In this document: positions 56,457 through 64,000 of the stretch, in pieces
Layout of the letters: every line of letters starts with the position of its first letter
Numbering within the stretch: position 1 is the first letter of the stretch
Source of the DNA: Streptomyces chromofuscus
Lineage (GTDB): Bacteria; Actinomycetota; Actinomycetes; Streptomycetales; Streptomycetaceae
Assembly: GCF_015160875.1 (NCBI RefSeq)
Contig: NZ_CP063374.1
Coordinates: 1,612,001-1,676,000 of the forward strand
Reading direction: 5' to 3'
Length of the DNA: 64,000 bases
The notes under the pieces: generated by a model
What the model saw: only the letters and a program-made list of their open reading frames with translations
Database searches by the model: none
What the model was told of the DNA's origin: nothing
Made by a program: the position numbers and the translations under genes

Positions 56457-57218
56457 TCATCGGCCGAGCCAGCCACCGTCGACCGGCAGGATCGCCCCGG
56501 AGACGTAGCGCGCAGCGTCCGACGCCAAGAAAACAGCAGCACCGGCGATGTCCTCCGCCGTTCCCCACCGCCCTGCCGGGATCCGCTCGAGGATCGCGCG
56601 GGACCGGTCGGGATCGTCCTGAAGCGCCTGGGTGTTGTCGGTCGCGATGTAGCCCGGGGCAATGCCGTTGACAGTCACACCGCGTCCGGCCCACTCGTTG
56701 GAGAGCGCCCGGACCAGTCCTGCCACGCCGGACTTGGCTGCCGCATAGCCCGGCACATTGATCCCGCCCTGGAACGAGAGCAGGGATGCGGTGAAGACGA
56801 TACGCCCGTGTCGCGCCTCCAACATCCGCCGCCCGAGAACCTGGCTGAGCACGAACGTGCTCGTGAGATCGACTTCGAGCACTTCGTCGAACCATTCCAG
56901 GGGGTGCTCGGCCGCGGGCGCGCGGCGGATGGTCCCGGCGTTGTTGACCAGGATGTCCACCGGGCGCTCCCCTGCGGCGAGTTCCTCGGCGAACCGGGTC
57001 ACCTGCCGTCGGTCCGCGAAGTCGACGCGGTGTCCGGAGAACTCACGGCCGAGCCGGCGCACGCGGTCGCCGATCGCCGATGAGGCCGGATCGAGGGTGG
57101 CGGAGAGTCCGACGATGTCGGCGCCGGCGGCGGCCAGAGCCTCGGCGACGGCGAATCCGATTCCACGCTTGGCCCCCGTCACGACGGCGAGGCGCCCGGT
57201 CAGGTCGAAGGGGTTCAT
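56457..57218 (-). CDS. Short-chain dehydrogenase (KduD / 2-keto-3-deoxy-sugar-acid type)
   Basis: 253 residues, classical SDR: cofactor motif VVTGAKRGIGFAVAE (12-26), NNAG, catalytic Ser in FTASLLSFQ and Tyr/Lys in YAAAKSG, and C-terminal PVDGGWLGR. It resembles 2-deoxy-D-gluconate 3-dehydrogenase/KduD enzymes. In the oxidative L-fucose route an SDR oxidises 2-keto-3-deoxy-L-fuconate, a role that fits here. Its start overlaps the stop of the alcohol dehydrogenase by four bases (ATGA). Confidence 0.9.
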   Translation of the reverse strand: MNPFDLTGRLAVVTGAKRGIGFAVAEALAAAGADIVGLSATLDPASSAIGDRVRRLGREFSGHRVDFADRRQVTRFAEELAAGERPVDILVNNAGTIRRAPAAEHPLEWFDEVLEVDLTSTFVLSQVLGRRMLEARHGRIVFTASLLSFQGGINVPGYAAAKSGVAGLVRALSNEWAGRGVTVNGIAPGYIATDNTQALQDDPDRSRAILERIPAGRWGTAEDIAGAAVFLASDAARYVSGAILPVDGGWLGR

Positions 57219-58234
57219 GACGCGCTCACCTCGACGAGCAGCTTCATCGCCTGCCCGGTCTCGAGGAGGCCAAAGGCCGATTCGACCTCTCTCAGGGGCA
57301 CGATGCCCGTGATGAGCTTTTCGGCCGGGATGGCGCCCTCGGCCAAGAACTCGATGGCGCGCTCGAAGTCGTGGCGTTGGTAGACCCGTGCACCGAGCAA
57401 CCTCAGTTCCCGCCAGAACACGCGCTGCAGGTCGATCGGCCGCGGTTGCGAGTGGATGGCGACCACCACGAGCGTGCCGCGGACCTTCGCCAGGCTGGTG
57501 GCGCCGAGCACGGCGGCGGGCGAGCCGGAGACTTCGAACACGACGTCCGCTCCGGCGCCGTCCGTCCACTCCTCCACCCAGGCGACCTGGTCGACCGACG
57601 AGGGGTCGAGCGTCGTCAGCCCCATCTCCTCGGCGGCGGCCCGCCTGGTCGGGTCGATCTCGGCGATCACGACCTCGGCACCGAAGGCGGCAGCCACGAT
57701 CGCGATCAGAACGCCGATCGGGCCCGCACCGATGACGACGGCCTTGTCGCCCGCGGCGAGTTCGGAACGTCGCACGTCGTGAACGGCCACCGCGACGGGC
57801 TCCACGAGCGCGGCGTCTCGCAGCGAGATCTCCGGTGGCAGCCGCACGAGTGTCGACGCCGGTACATTCCAGTACTCCTGAAGGGCTCCCGGGCTGTCGA
57901 TGCCTATGAAGTCCAGGTTCTGGCAGATGTGCTCGTTCCCCGCACGGCAGGCCGGACAGATGCCGTCCCAGGCCAGCGGCATGACGGTCACCGCATCACC
58001 GACCGACCAACCCTCCACGCCGGCGCCGAGGGCGACGATCATGCCTGACATCTCGTGTCCGATCGTCGCCCGCTTGCCGACCCGACCATCCATGTCCCCG
58101 TGGAACACGTGGAGGTCCGTGCCGCAGATTCCTACGTAGGCCACGGCGATTCGCACCTCCCCCGCACGCGGCTCAACGGGTTGCTGCTCCTCGACGGTCA
58201 TCGTGCGGGGGCCCACGTAGTTTGCCGCCAACAT
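57215..58234 (-). CDS. Zinc-dependent alcohol/polyol dehydrogenase
   Basis: 339 residues, MDR superfamily. Catalytic zinc site GICGTDLHVFHGD and GHEMSG. The structural zinc lobe has Cys in CPACRAGNEHIC, but the first position of the usual four is Asp. NAD motif is VVIGAGPIGVLIAIVAAAFGAEVVIAEID. It resembles sorbitol/threonine dehydrogenase-type enzymes. The step in the pathway is not fixed; it may oxidise the sugar, its lactone precursor or the aldehyde product. ATG with GGAGGAG nine bases upstream; the operator at 58305 lies between it and the divergent aldo/keto reductase. Confidence 0.92.
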   Translation of the reverse strand: MLAANYVGPRTMTVEEQQPVEPRAGEVRIAVAYVGICGTDLHVFHGDMDGRVGKRATIGHEMSGMIVALGAGVEGWSVGDAVTVMPLAWDGICPACRAGNEHICQNLDFIGIDSPGALQEYWNVPASTLVRLPPEISLRDAALVEPVAVAVHDVRRSELAAGDKAVVIGAGPIGVLIAIVAAAFGAEVVIAEIDPTRRAAAEEMGLTTLDPSSVDQVAWVEEWTDGAGADVVFEVSGSPAAVLGATSLAKVRGTLVVVAIHSQPRPIDLQRVFWRELRLLGARVYQRHDFERAIEFLAEGAIPAEKLITGIVPLREVESAFGLLETGQAMKLLVEVSAS

Positions 58235-58304
58235 ACCGATCGGCTCCTCCTCGCCATGTCGCAGGCCGCACCGGCCCACCCGGGCTCCACAGCCCGGCAC
58301 CGAA

Positions 58305-58320
58305 ACATAATACGTATGCT
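58305..58320. promoter_or_regulatory. Sugar-regulon operator, divergent dehydrogenase pair
   Basis: ACATAATACGTATGCT, between the zinc dehydrogenase (71 bases from its start) and the aldo/keto reductase, serving both promoters. Confidence 0.8.
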
Positions 58321-58323
58321 GTC

Positions 58324-59373
58324 ATGGTAGAACTCGACCTCGTGACCAGCAAGCAATCGCCGCGCGACCACACATCCATGGAAAAGACGCTGCCCGTCCG
58401 GGGCCTGCGCACCGGGCACCAGCTCACGGAATTGGGCCTGGGTGCAGCCCAGTTCGGCAATCTGTTCACCGAGACGACCGACGACGAGTCGTGTCGCGCC
58501 GTCGGAGCCGCAACAGAGGAGGGGATCCGCTACCTCGACACCGCGCCGCATTACGGCCTCGGGCTGTCCGAACGCCGTCTGGGGGCCGCCCTGCGTGCGA
58601 CCACTCGGCAAGGTGTGGTCATCTCCTCGAAGGTCGGGCGTCTGCTCGTGGACAGCCCGGACACGGCTCACCGACTCGACGACGACGGGTTCGTCGTGCC
58701 GGCGACGAAGAGACGGGTCTGGGACTTCAGCCGTGACGGGATCTTTCGTTCCGTGGAAGAGTCGCTGGCGCGGCTCGGGACGGACCGGCTCGACATCGCC
58801 TACCTGCACGATCCGGACGACCACTGGGGGCCGGCATCGTCGAGCGGGATCGCCGCTCTGGCCGAGCTCCGGGACCAGGGCGTCGTCGGTGCCATCGGCG
58901 CCGGCATGAACCAGGCGGCGATGCTGGCCGAGTTCGTGAGGCGGACCGACGTCGATCTGGTGATGGTCGCCGGGCGGTTCACTCTTCTCGATCAATCGGC
59001 ACTGGACGACTTGCTGCCCGTCGCAGGCGTCCGCGGCGTCGGCGTCGTCGCCGCGGCGGTTTACAACTCCGGACTGCTGAGCAGTACGGCCGTGGACGGC
59101 TCGGCGTACTACGACTACGGGGCAGCGCCGCGGTCCGTCGTCGAACGCGCCGCCCGCATCGCCGCCGTCTGCGAGCGACACGGTGTGGAGCTTCCCGCCG
59201 CCGCCGTCCAATACCCGCTGCGTCACCCCGCGGTCACCTCGGTGGTGACAGGGATGCGCACTCAGGAGCACGTGCGAAGCAATGTCGCGCGGTATCGGGC
59301 GGTCATCCCGGAGGCACTGTGGGAGGAGCTGCACTTCACGGGACTTGTCCCGGACCCCACCCGCACGAGCTAG
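58324..59373 (+). CDS. Aldo/keto reductase, D-threo-aldose / L-fucose dehydrogenase type
   Basis: 349 residues. The sequence QFGNLFTE, LDTAPHYGLGLSERRLGAAL and SSKVGRLL is the signature of the D-threo-aldose 1-dehydrogenase (L-fucose dehydrogenase) group, which oxidises L-fucose, L-galactose or D-arabinose to the lactone. The catalytic His is in AYLHDPDDH. Beginning the pathway, it would work with the mutarotase and lactonase. The ATG at 58324 directly follows the operator and lacks a ribosome-binding site, so translation could be leaderless; the next ATG (58378, MEKTLPVRG) is the alternative. Confidence 0.9.
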   Translation: MVELDLVTSKQSPRDHTSMEKTLPVRGLRTGHQLTELGLGAAQFGNLFTETTDDESCRAVGAATEEGIRYLDTAPHYGLGLSERRLGAALRATTRQGVVISSKVGRLLVDSPDTAHRLDDDGFVVPATKRRVWDFSRDGIFRSVEESLARLGTDRLDIAYLHDPDDHWGPASSSGIAALAELRDQGVVGAIGAGMNQAAMLAEFVRRTDVDLVMVAGRFTLLDQSALDDLLPVAGVRGVGVVAAAVYNSGLLSSTAVDGSAYYDYGAAPRSVVERAARIAAVCERHGVELPAAAVQYPLRHPAVTSVVTGMRTQEHVRSNVARYRAVIPEALWEELHFTGLVPDPTRTS

Positions 59374-59415
59374 TGGTCCAGGGCCCAAGGAAACATCGTA
59401 CGAATCTTGTGGCAA

Positions 59416-59431
59416 ACATCATACGTATGCT
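59416..59431. promoter_or_regulatory. Sugar-regulon operator before the beta-helix gene
   Basis: ACATCATACGTATGCT, one mismatch from the 58305 site, 47 bases before the start codon. A weaker copy, ACATCGTACGAATCTT (11 of 16), lies at 59393-59408. Confidence 0.8.
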
Positions 59432-59478
59432 AACCCTGTGGCGGGCATCAACGCCCCAGTCACAGGAAGCGATCGAAC

Positions 59479-62139
59479 ATGACATCGACGTCAGACTCGA
59501 CACGCTCGGTGAGCAGGCGATGGAGGCGCAGGGCAGGGACCCTTGCGACGCTCGGCGCCTGCGCCGTCATTGCATCAGCGCTCATTCCCCTCCAGGCGCA
59601 AGCCGCGCCTCGGACGGTGTACTTCGCAGCGCCGGACGGTAAGGACGCCGGACACTGCAGCCAGTCGCAGCCATGCTCACTCAAGCGGGCTCAGCATGTT
59701 GCCGGCCGGGCTGCCAAGCATGGTGACGTAAGCGTTCAGCTTGCCGACGGCACCTACCGCCTTTCCGAGCCCCTCCGATTCGGACCCGACAGTGACGGCG
59801 GCAGCCACACCATCCACTGGACCGCCGCCCCGGATGCCCACCCCGTCATCACAGGTGCCTCGAAGGTCACCGGCTGGGCCAAGTCCGAGGCAGGGTCAGG
59901 CATCTGGGAGGCGGATACCCCCCGCGGCCTCGACACCCGCCAGCTCTACGTGAACGGCGTGATCGCCTCTCGCGCCGCCATCCGCCTGGCCAACACGGAC
60001 GTCACTCCGACCGCAACCGGCCTCACCATCAAGAACCCGGCCCTGAGCTACCTCGCCACGCTCCCCGACCAAGGGCGCATCGAGTTCGAGTCCCTCGGCG
60101 ACTTCACGAACCGCTACTCGCCGGTTCAGAGCATCAGTGCCACCGAGATCACGATGGCGCAACCGGCGTGGAACAACAACACATGGGGCTGGGACACCGT
60201 CCAGAACTCATTCCTGGCCGGACCGAGTTGGTATCTCGACAACTCACTGAAATTCCTCACCCAGGTCGGCCAGTGGTACATAGATCCAGGCGCCGGGAAG
60301 CTCTACTACAAGCCGGCGGACGGGGTCGACCCCAACCACCTCGACATCGAGCTGCCCCGCCTGGAGACACTGATCAGCATCGGCGGGACATACGACGAGC
60401 CGGTGACCGGTCTTGCCTTCAAGGGCATCCAGTTCTCCGGAACCTCCTGGCTCGGCCCCTCGACCGACGGATATGCAGTCCAGCAGAACGGCCTCTTCAT
60501 CAAGGGCGCCTACGAGTACCGCCCCGCCGACGCCTTCACCAGTTGCTCACGCGGCTGCGAGATGTTCGAACGAGCGCGCACCAGCTGGTATCAGGAGCCC
60601 GCCGCCGTGCAGGTCTCCGCCGCCAGCCGCATCTCGTTCACCGGCAACACGTTCACCAACCTCGGCCAGTCGGCGCTGGGCGTCGGAAACGACGCCAACG
60701 CCACGAGGACCGGCGTCGGGCTGGGCGCCAGCGACATCGACGTGGTCGGCAACCGGTTCACGGAGAACAGTGGGCACGGCATAGCGGTCGGCGGCGCACT
60801 GCCCGACGCACACCACCCCAGCGACCCGAGAATGACCAACCAGAACATCTTGATCGCGAACAACACGATCAATCGCGTAGCGGTGGACTACAAGGACAAC
60901 AGCGGCATCCTCAGCACCTACGTCACAGGCGCCCGCATCCTGCACAACGAGGTCTCCAACGTTCCCTATGACGGCATCGACACCGGCTACGGTTGGGGCA
61001 TCAACGACGCCGGAGGGTCGAACGACTACGTCGACCGTGGCTACTACAAGTGGAACACGCTGTACACGACGCCGACCACGCTCAAGAACAACCGCATCGA
61101 GGGCAACCTCGTGCACAACACGAAGGCACGTTTCGCCGACGGCGGATCCATCTACAACCTCTCCGCCAGCCCGGGAACCGTGGTCGCCAAGAACTACCTG
61201 TTCAACATCTCAGGAGTCGGCCTCTATCTCGACGAGGGCTCACGGTCGATGACGTATGAGAACAATGTGGTCCAGGGCGGATCCTTCCTTTTCACCAACG
61301 CATACAGCCTCCGCAACAACACCAGTGACAACGTCATTCAGAACAACTGGTACAACTCGGGTGGAGCCTCCACGCCGAACGCCGAGGCGCACAACAACAA
61401 GCTGATCAACAACGTGAAGGTCAACGGTGCCAACTGGCCCGCGGGCGCACGAGAAGTGATCTGCCAGGCGGGGGTCGCGCCGCAGTACCGGACATCACTC
61501 AACGCCAACCAGTTCGGCTTCCGCGGGTGCGAGGTCGACGCACCGGTGGCAGGCGGCTTCGCCACTGCCGGAGATTCGGCCGTCAGCTCGTACTTCGGCC
61601 AGAGCGGGGACGGATTCGGGATCGCGGCGGCCGGCGCCGACGTATGGGGTGCCGGCGGTCAGCGTGACGACCAGTTCGGCTCGATCTATCGGGCCGGCTC
61701 GTTCGGGGCCGACTCGAGCGTGTCCACCCGAGTCGTGTCGGTCAACGACGCCAACGCCTGGGCCAAGTCCGGTGTCATGGTCCGCAACGACATGACCGAA
61801 GCGGGAGGGTCGGCCGGGTATGCCGTCGTCGCGGTTACCGCTCGCAACGGCGTCGTGTTCCAGTGGGACACCAACGGCGACGGGTATCTGGACGCCGACG
61901 CCCGCGCCAGTGTCGACGTCTACCGCCCCATCTGGGTGAAGCTCACCCGATCCGGCACCTCGTTCAGCGCGTCATACTCCTACGACGGCGCGAACCATGT
62001 CCCGATCGGTCAGCCCGTGACGTTGACCTCGGCCGCAGCCAAGCAGGACGCCGGAATCTTCTCCACGTCCCATGACGTGACCCAGTCAGCGATCAACCAG
62101 TTCGACTCCAGCGCCGTCACAACCGTGACGATGCCGTAG
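59479..62139 (+). CDS. Secreted right-handed beta-helix protein, probable glycoside hydrolase (GH141/GH120-like)
   Basis: 886 residues. Arg-rich Sec/Tat-like signal (about 1-43, cleavage near AQAAP). TVYFAAPDGKDAGHC opens the parallel beta-helix region (about 45-690): ADGTYRLSEPLRFG, RQLYVNGVIASRA, then many Asn-rich coils (NNTINRV, NRIEGNLVHN, YENNVVQGG). A C-terminal jelly-roll-like domain (about 695-886) follows. The N-terminal block resembles beta-helix glycosidases of GH120/GH141, and GH141 includes an alpha-L-fucosidase (from memory). It is preceded by the same operator as the sugar genes, so it likely frees the sugar outside the cell. Catalytic acids could not be assigned by eye. ATG with AGGAAG nine bases upstream. 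Confidence 0.8.
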   Translation: MTSTSDSTRSVSRRWRRRAGTLATLGACAVIASALIPLQAQAAPRTVYFAAPDGKDAGHCSQSQPCSLKRAQHVAGRAAKHGDVSVQLADGTYRLSEPLRFGPDSDGGSHTIHWTAAPDAHPVITGASKVTGWAKSEAGSGIWEADTPRGLDTRQLYVNGVIASRAAIRLANTDVTPTATGLTIKNPALSYLATLPDQGRIEFESLGDFTNRYSPVQSISATEITMAQPAWNNNTWGWDTVQNSFLAGPSWYLDNSLKFLTQVGQWYIDPGAGKLYYKPADGVDPNHLDIELPRLETLISIGGTYDEPVTGLAFKGIQFSGTSWLGPSTDGYAVQQNGLFIKGAYEYRPADAFTSCSRGCEMFERARTSWYQEPAAVQVSAASRISFTGNTFTNLGQSALGVGNDANATRTGVGLGASDIDVVGNRFTENSGHGIAVGGALPDAHHPSDPRMTNQNILIANNTINRVAVDYKDNSGILSTYVTGARILHNEVSNVPYDGIDTGYGWGINDAGGSNDYVDRGYYKWNTLYTTPTTLKNNRIEGNLVHNTKARFADGGSIYNLSASPGTVVAKNYLFNISGVGLYLDEGSRSMTYENNVVQGGSFLFTNAYSLRNNTSDNVIQNNWYNSGGASTPNAEAHNNKLINNVKVNGANWPAGAREVICQAGVAPQYRTSLNANQFGFRGCEVDAPVAGGFATAGDSAVSSYFGQSGDGFGIAAAGADVWGAGGQRDDQFGSIYRAGSFGADSSVSTRVVSVNDANAWAKSGVMVRNDMTEAGGSAGYAVVAVTARNGVVFQWDTNGDGYLDADARASVDVYRPIWVKLTRSGTSFSASYSYDGANHVPIGQPVTLTSAAAKQDAGIFSTSHDVTQSAINQFDSSAVTTVTMP

Positions 62140-62274
62140 GTGCCGCTCACAGTGGGTCGGCGATAGGCGCGGCACGGTGCTCTGGAGCGCGCCGGCAGAC
62201 CGACGGTTCCCGTTCACGGATTCTGGCGGCGGGCGCACGAGAGGACCACAGCGCCAAGCGTGACCTGCGGGCGG

Positions 62275-62324
62275 CCAGAAGGCCGTGCGGGGCGGGCGTA
62301 CGCTCGCCCCGCACGGCCTTCTGG
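62275..62324. terminator. Large hairpin after the beta-helix gene
   Basis: 20-bp perfect stem (left arm begins CCAGAAGGCCGTGC) plus an inner three-pair extension around GTAC, 136 bases after the stop codon. It may be the terminator or an end structure linked to the adjacent IS remnant. Confidence 0.75.
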
Positions 62325-62379
62325 CTTGGTACTCCGGTCAGGTTTCGTGTCGTGAGCTGGTGGTTGTCGTTGTCCGGGT

Positions 62380-62740
62380 ATGGAGGCGACAGCTGAAGTC
62401 GGCCAGTGGCAGGATGAGTTGGAGTCGGTGTTCGCTCGGGTGGCAGGCCGGTTCGCCCGGGTGGATGCACGGCGGCGGATGCGGGACCAGGTGCGTGGTC
62501 TGCCGGCGCCGGTCGAGCGGAAGAAGGGCCGGCCGCCGCGAAGAACGAGTGCGGCCTCGACGAGTACGAGTCCGCCGCTGTCCCGGCCGGCATCAGCACA
62601 TCACCCTGCCACGCTCGCCCACACCGCCCCTGCCGCCCAGACCGGCGGCGATCCAAGGGCGGCAGCAGAAACGGTCAGCCCTCGTCCCGCTCACCGTGGC
62701 AGAGACCCGGCGCCTGCCGGATCCAACTGGAGTACCAGGT
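62380..62740 (+). mobile_element. IS701-family transposase remnant
   Basis: The N-terminus WQDELESVFARVAGRFARVD ... VRGLPAPVERKKG matches IS701-type transposases. After about 50 residues the reading frame loses homology. A further piece (LVPLTVAETRRLPD, about 62680-62720, another frame) resembles the transposase C-terminus. Most of the ~400-residue protein, including the catalytic core, is gone. It marks the right edge of the accessory block. Confidence 0.75.
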
Positions 62741-62806
62741 GCGCCACAGAGGGTGCTCACGGTCCTTGATCGACCAGGTGCGCCGCCGGCAGTGCTCCCG
62801 TAACGA

Positions 62807-63430
62807 CTAGGTGCGCCACTGGGAGTGCTCCCGTTCCGCCCACTCCCGGCTCACCGCGCCCGTGCGCATCCCGCGCCGCGCCTCCGGGTCCCCCAGCGCC
62901 ATGCCGATGTGACCGGCCAGGACGATGCCCATGGTGAGGGCCAGCCAGTCGTGGACGAAGGTCGCGCTGGTCCGCCACACCAGTGGGGTGAGGTGGGTGA
63001 ACCACATGATCAGGCCCGTGCCCAGCATCACCAGCGTCGCTCCGGCGATCCAGGCCGCGTAGATCTTCTGCCCGGCGTTGAACTTCCCCGCCGGGCGCGC
63101 CGAGTGCCGCTTGTCCCGGCGCAGGGCGGCACGCAGCCAGACCCGGTCGTGCGGGCCGAAGCGGTTCAGCAGCCGCACATCGCCCCGGAAGGCGCGGGAG
63201 GCGAGCCCCGCCAGGACCGGCACCGGCAGCGCGAGGCCCGCCCACTGGTGGACGGTGACGACGAGAGCGCGGCGCCCGACGAGCTCGGCGAGCTCGGGGA
63301 CGTACAGGCAGGCCGCCGTCAGTACGCACACGCCCATCAGGAAGGCGGACGTGCGGTGCACCCACCGTTCGGCCCGGCTGAACCGGCGTACCTCCGTGGC
63401 CCGGACGGGCGCGTCAGCTCGTAGGCTCAT
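62807..63430 (-). CDS. Cytochrome b/b6-domain membrane protein
   Basis: 207 residues, four membrane segments with His residues suited to b-haem (VHRTSAFLMGV, VTVHQWAGLALP, VHDWLALTMGIVLAGHIGMA). It resembles the formate-dehydrogenase gamma/YedZ-like membrane anchor. It lies 17 bases inside the end of a molybdopterin oxidoreductase gene, so it is coupled to it and probably passes electrons between quinone and that enzyme. ATG 63430 preceded by GGACGGGACG. Confidence 0.88.
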   Translation of the reverse strand: MSLRADAPVRATEVRRFSRAERWVHRTSAFLMGVCVLTAACLYVPELAELVGRRALVVTVHQWAGLALPVPVLAGLASRAFRGDVRLLNRFGPHDRVWLRAALRRDKRHSARPAGKFNAGQKIYAAWIAGATLVMLGTGLIMWFTHLTPLVWRTSATFVHDWLALTMGIVLAGHIGMALGDPEARRGMRTGAVSREWAEREHSQWRT

Positions 63431-64000
63431 CGTCCCGTCCGTTCGAACGGCCGACCCAGGCGTCGATGTCGTAACCGCGCTCCTCCCAGTAGCCCGGCTC
63501 CACGTCCTCGGTGACGGTGATGCCGGAGAGCCACTTCGCGGACTTGTAGAAGTACATCGGCGCCACATAGAGGCGGACCGGGCCGCCGTGCGCGTGGCTG
63601 ACGTCCTCGTCCTGCATCCGCAGGGCGACCAGGACGTCGGCGCGGCGGGCCTGGCCGAGGGTGAGGCTCTCGGAGTAGGTGCCGTCGAAGCAGGTGAAGC
63701 GGACCGCCTTCGCGGTGGGGCGCACGCCGGCCGCGTCCAGCAGCGCCGACAGCCGTACGCCCTCGAAGGGGGTGTCCGGGACACGCCAGCCGGTGACGCA
63801 CTGCACGTCCCGGACCAGGCGGGTCTGCGGCAGGGCACGCAGCTCGGGCAGCGTGTAGGTGCGCGGCCGGTCGACGAGGCCGTCGACCGTGAGGCGGTAG
63901 GTGGTGGCGTTCTTGTGCGGTACGGAGGCGGCTACGGAGTAGTAGCGGAAGCCGCCGCCGTTCGGGAGGAGGCCGGTCAGGCCTGTGGGGTCCTTGTCGG
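63414..64000 (-). CDS. Molybdopterin-dependent oxidoreductase (MsrP/YedY- or sulfite-oxidase-like), C-terminal part
   Basis: About 195 residues of the C-terminal part; the N-terminus lies beyond the right edge. The Mo-ligand cysteine is in RDVQCVTGWRVPDTPF, followed by the fold-typical FTCFDGTYSESL and GGPVRLYVAPMYFYKSAKWL. Enzymes of this fold reduce methionine sulfoxide or oxidise sulfite. The membrane cytochrome partner next door suggests a respiratory or repair role at the cell surface. Substrate unknown from this fragment. Confidence 0.9.
   Translation of the reverse strand, partial: DKDPTGLTGLLPNGGGFRYYSVAASVPHKNATTYRLTVDGLVDRPRTYTLPELRALPQTRLVRDVQCVTGWRVPDTPFEGVRLSALLDAAGVRPTAKAVRFTCFDGTYSESLTLGQARRADVLVALRMQDEDVSHAHGGPVRLYVAPMYFYKSAKWLSGITVTEDVEPGYWEERGYDIDAWVGRSNGRDDEPTS

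Overview
The window is chromosomal DNA from a high-GC actinomycete, almost certainly a Streptomyces. Signs of this are extreme GC3, frequent GTG starts, an ARC/Mpa proteasomal ATPase, a mycothiol ligase (mshC), chaplin genes, a gylR-glpFKD glycerol operon and F420-type LLM oxidoreductases. From memory, the first 47 kb follows the gene order of the S. coelicolor metH / gyl / mshC / chpC-chpH region. That comparison was not computed here.

Layout. 1-6.8 kb: arc (cut by the edge), a 3Fe-4S ferredoxin, a small secreted protein, the tRNA m1A58 methyltransferase, a CBS-containing site-2 protease, a RecB-like Fe-S nuclease and an orphan NarL-type response regulator. 6.8-15 kb: two tandem family-5 solute-binding lipoproteins, a HAD phosphatase and metH. 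15-21 kb: gylR and glpF-glpK-glpD with a perfect GylR-type palindrome, then a decayed FadR-type regulator. 21-30 kb: a PAC2 protein, mshC, a conserved actinobacterial trio (kinase-like protein, DUF3090, histidine phosphatase), corA, a ferritin-like protein, an LLM oxidoreductase and an aldo/keto reductase. 30-36.5 kb: a RecD2-like protein whose ATPase motifs have decayed, small conserved genes, chaplins ChpC and ChpH, an M20 peptidase and tRNA-Leu(GAG). 36.8-42.1 kb: a single-module Pls/PosA-type synthetase followed by an overlapping M1 aminopeptidase. The adenylation pocket reads like a lysine code, so a poly(basic amino acid) product is likely. 42-48 kb: a TetR/aldo-keto reductase pair with twin operators, a YchJ-like protein, and a gntR-gntK-gntP gluconate locus whose final dehydrogenase is frameshifted and cut short.

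From about 48.07 to 62.8 kb lies what looks like an inserted accessory block. It is bounded on the left by the truncated gluconate dehydrogenase and on the right by an IS701-type transposase remnant. It encodes a FadR-family regulator, an ABC sugar importer without its own ATPase, an RhaM-type mutarotase, an enolase-superfamily dehydratase, an amidohydrolase/lactonase, an SDR, a zinc alcohol dehydrogenase, a D-threo-aldose/L-fucose dehydrogenase-type aldo/keto reductase and a secreted beta-helix protein resembling GH141/GH120-type enzymes. A 16-bp operator (ACATAATACGTATGCT) occurs in front of the regulator, the importer, the divergent dehydrogenase pair and the beta-helix gene, so these form one regulon. 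The best reading is extracellular release, import and oxidative (non-phosphorylating) breakdown of a 6-deoxy or related L-sugar, with L-fucose the leading candidate. The window ends with a cytochrome b / molybdopterin oxidoreductase pair, the second cut by the right edge.
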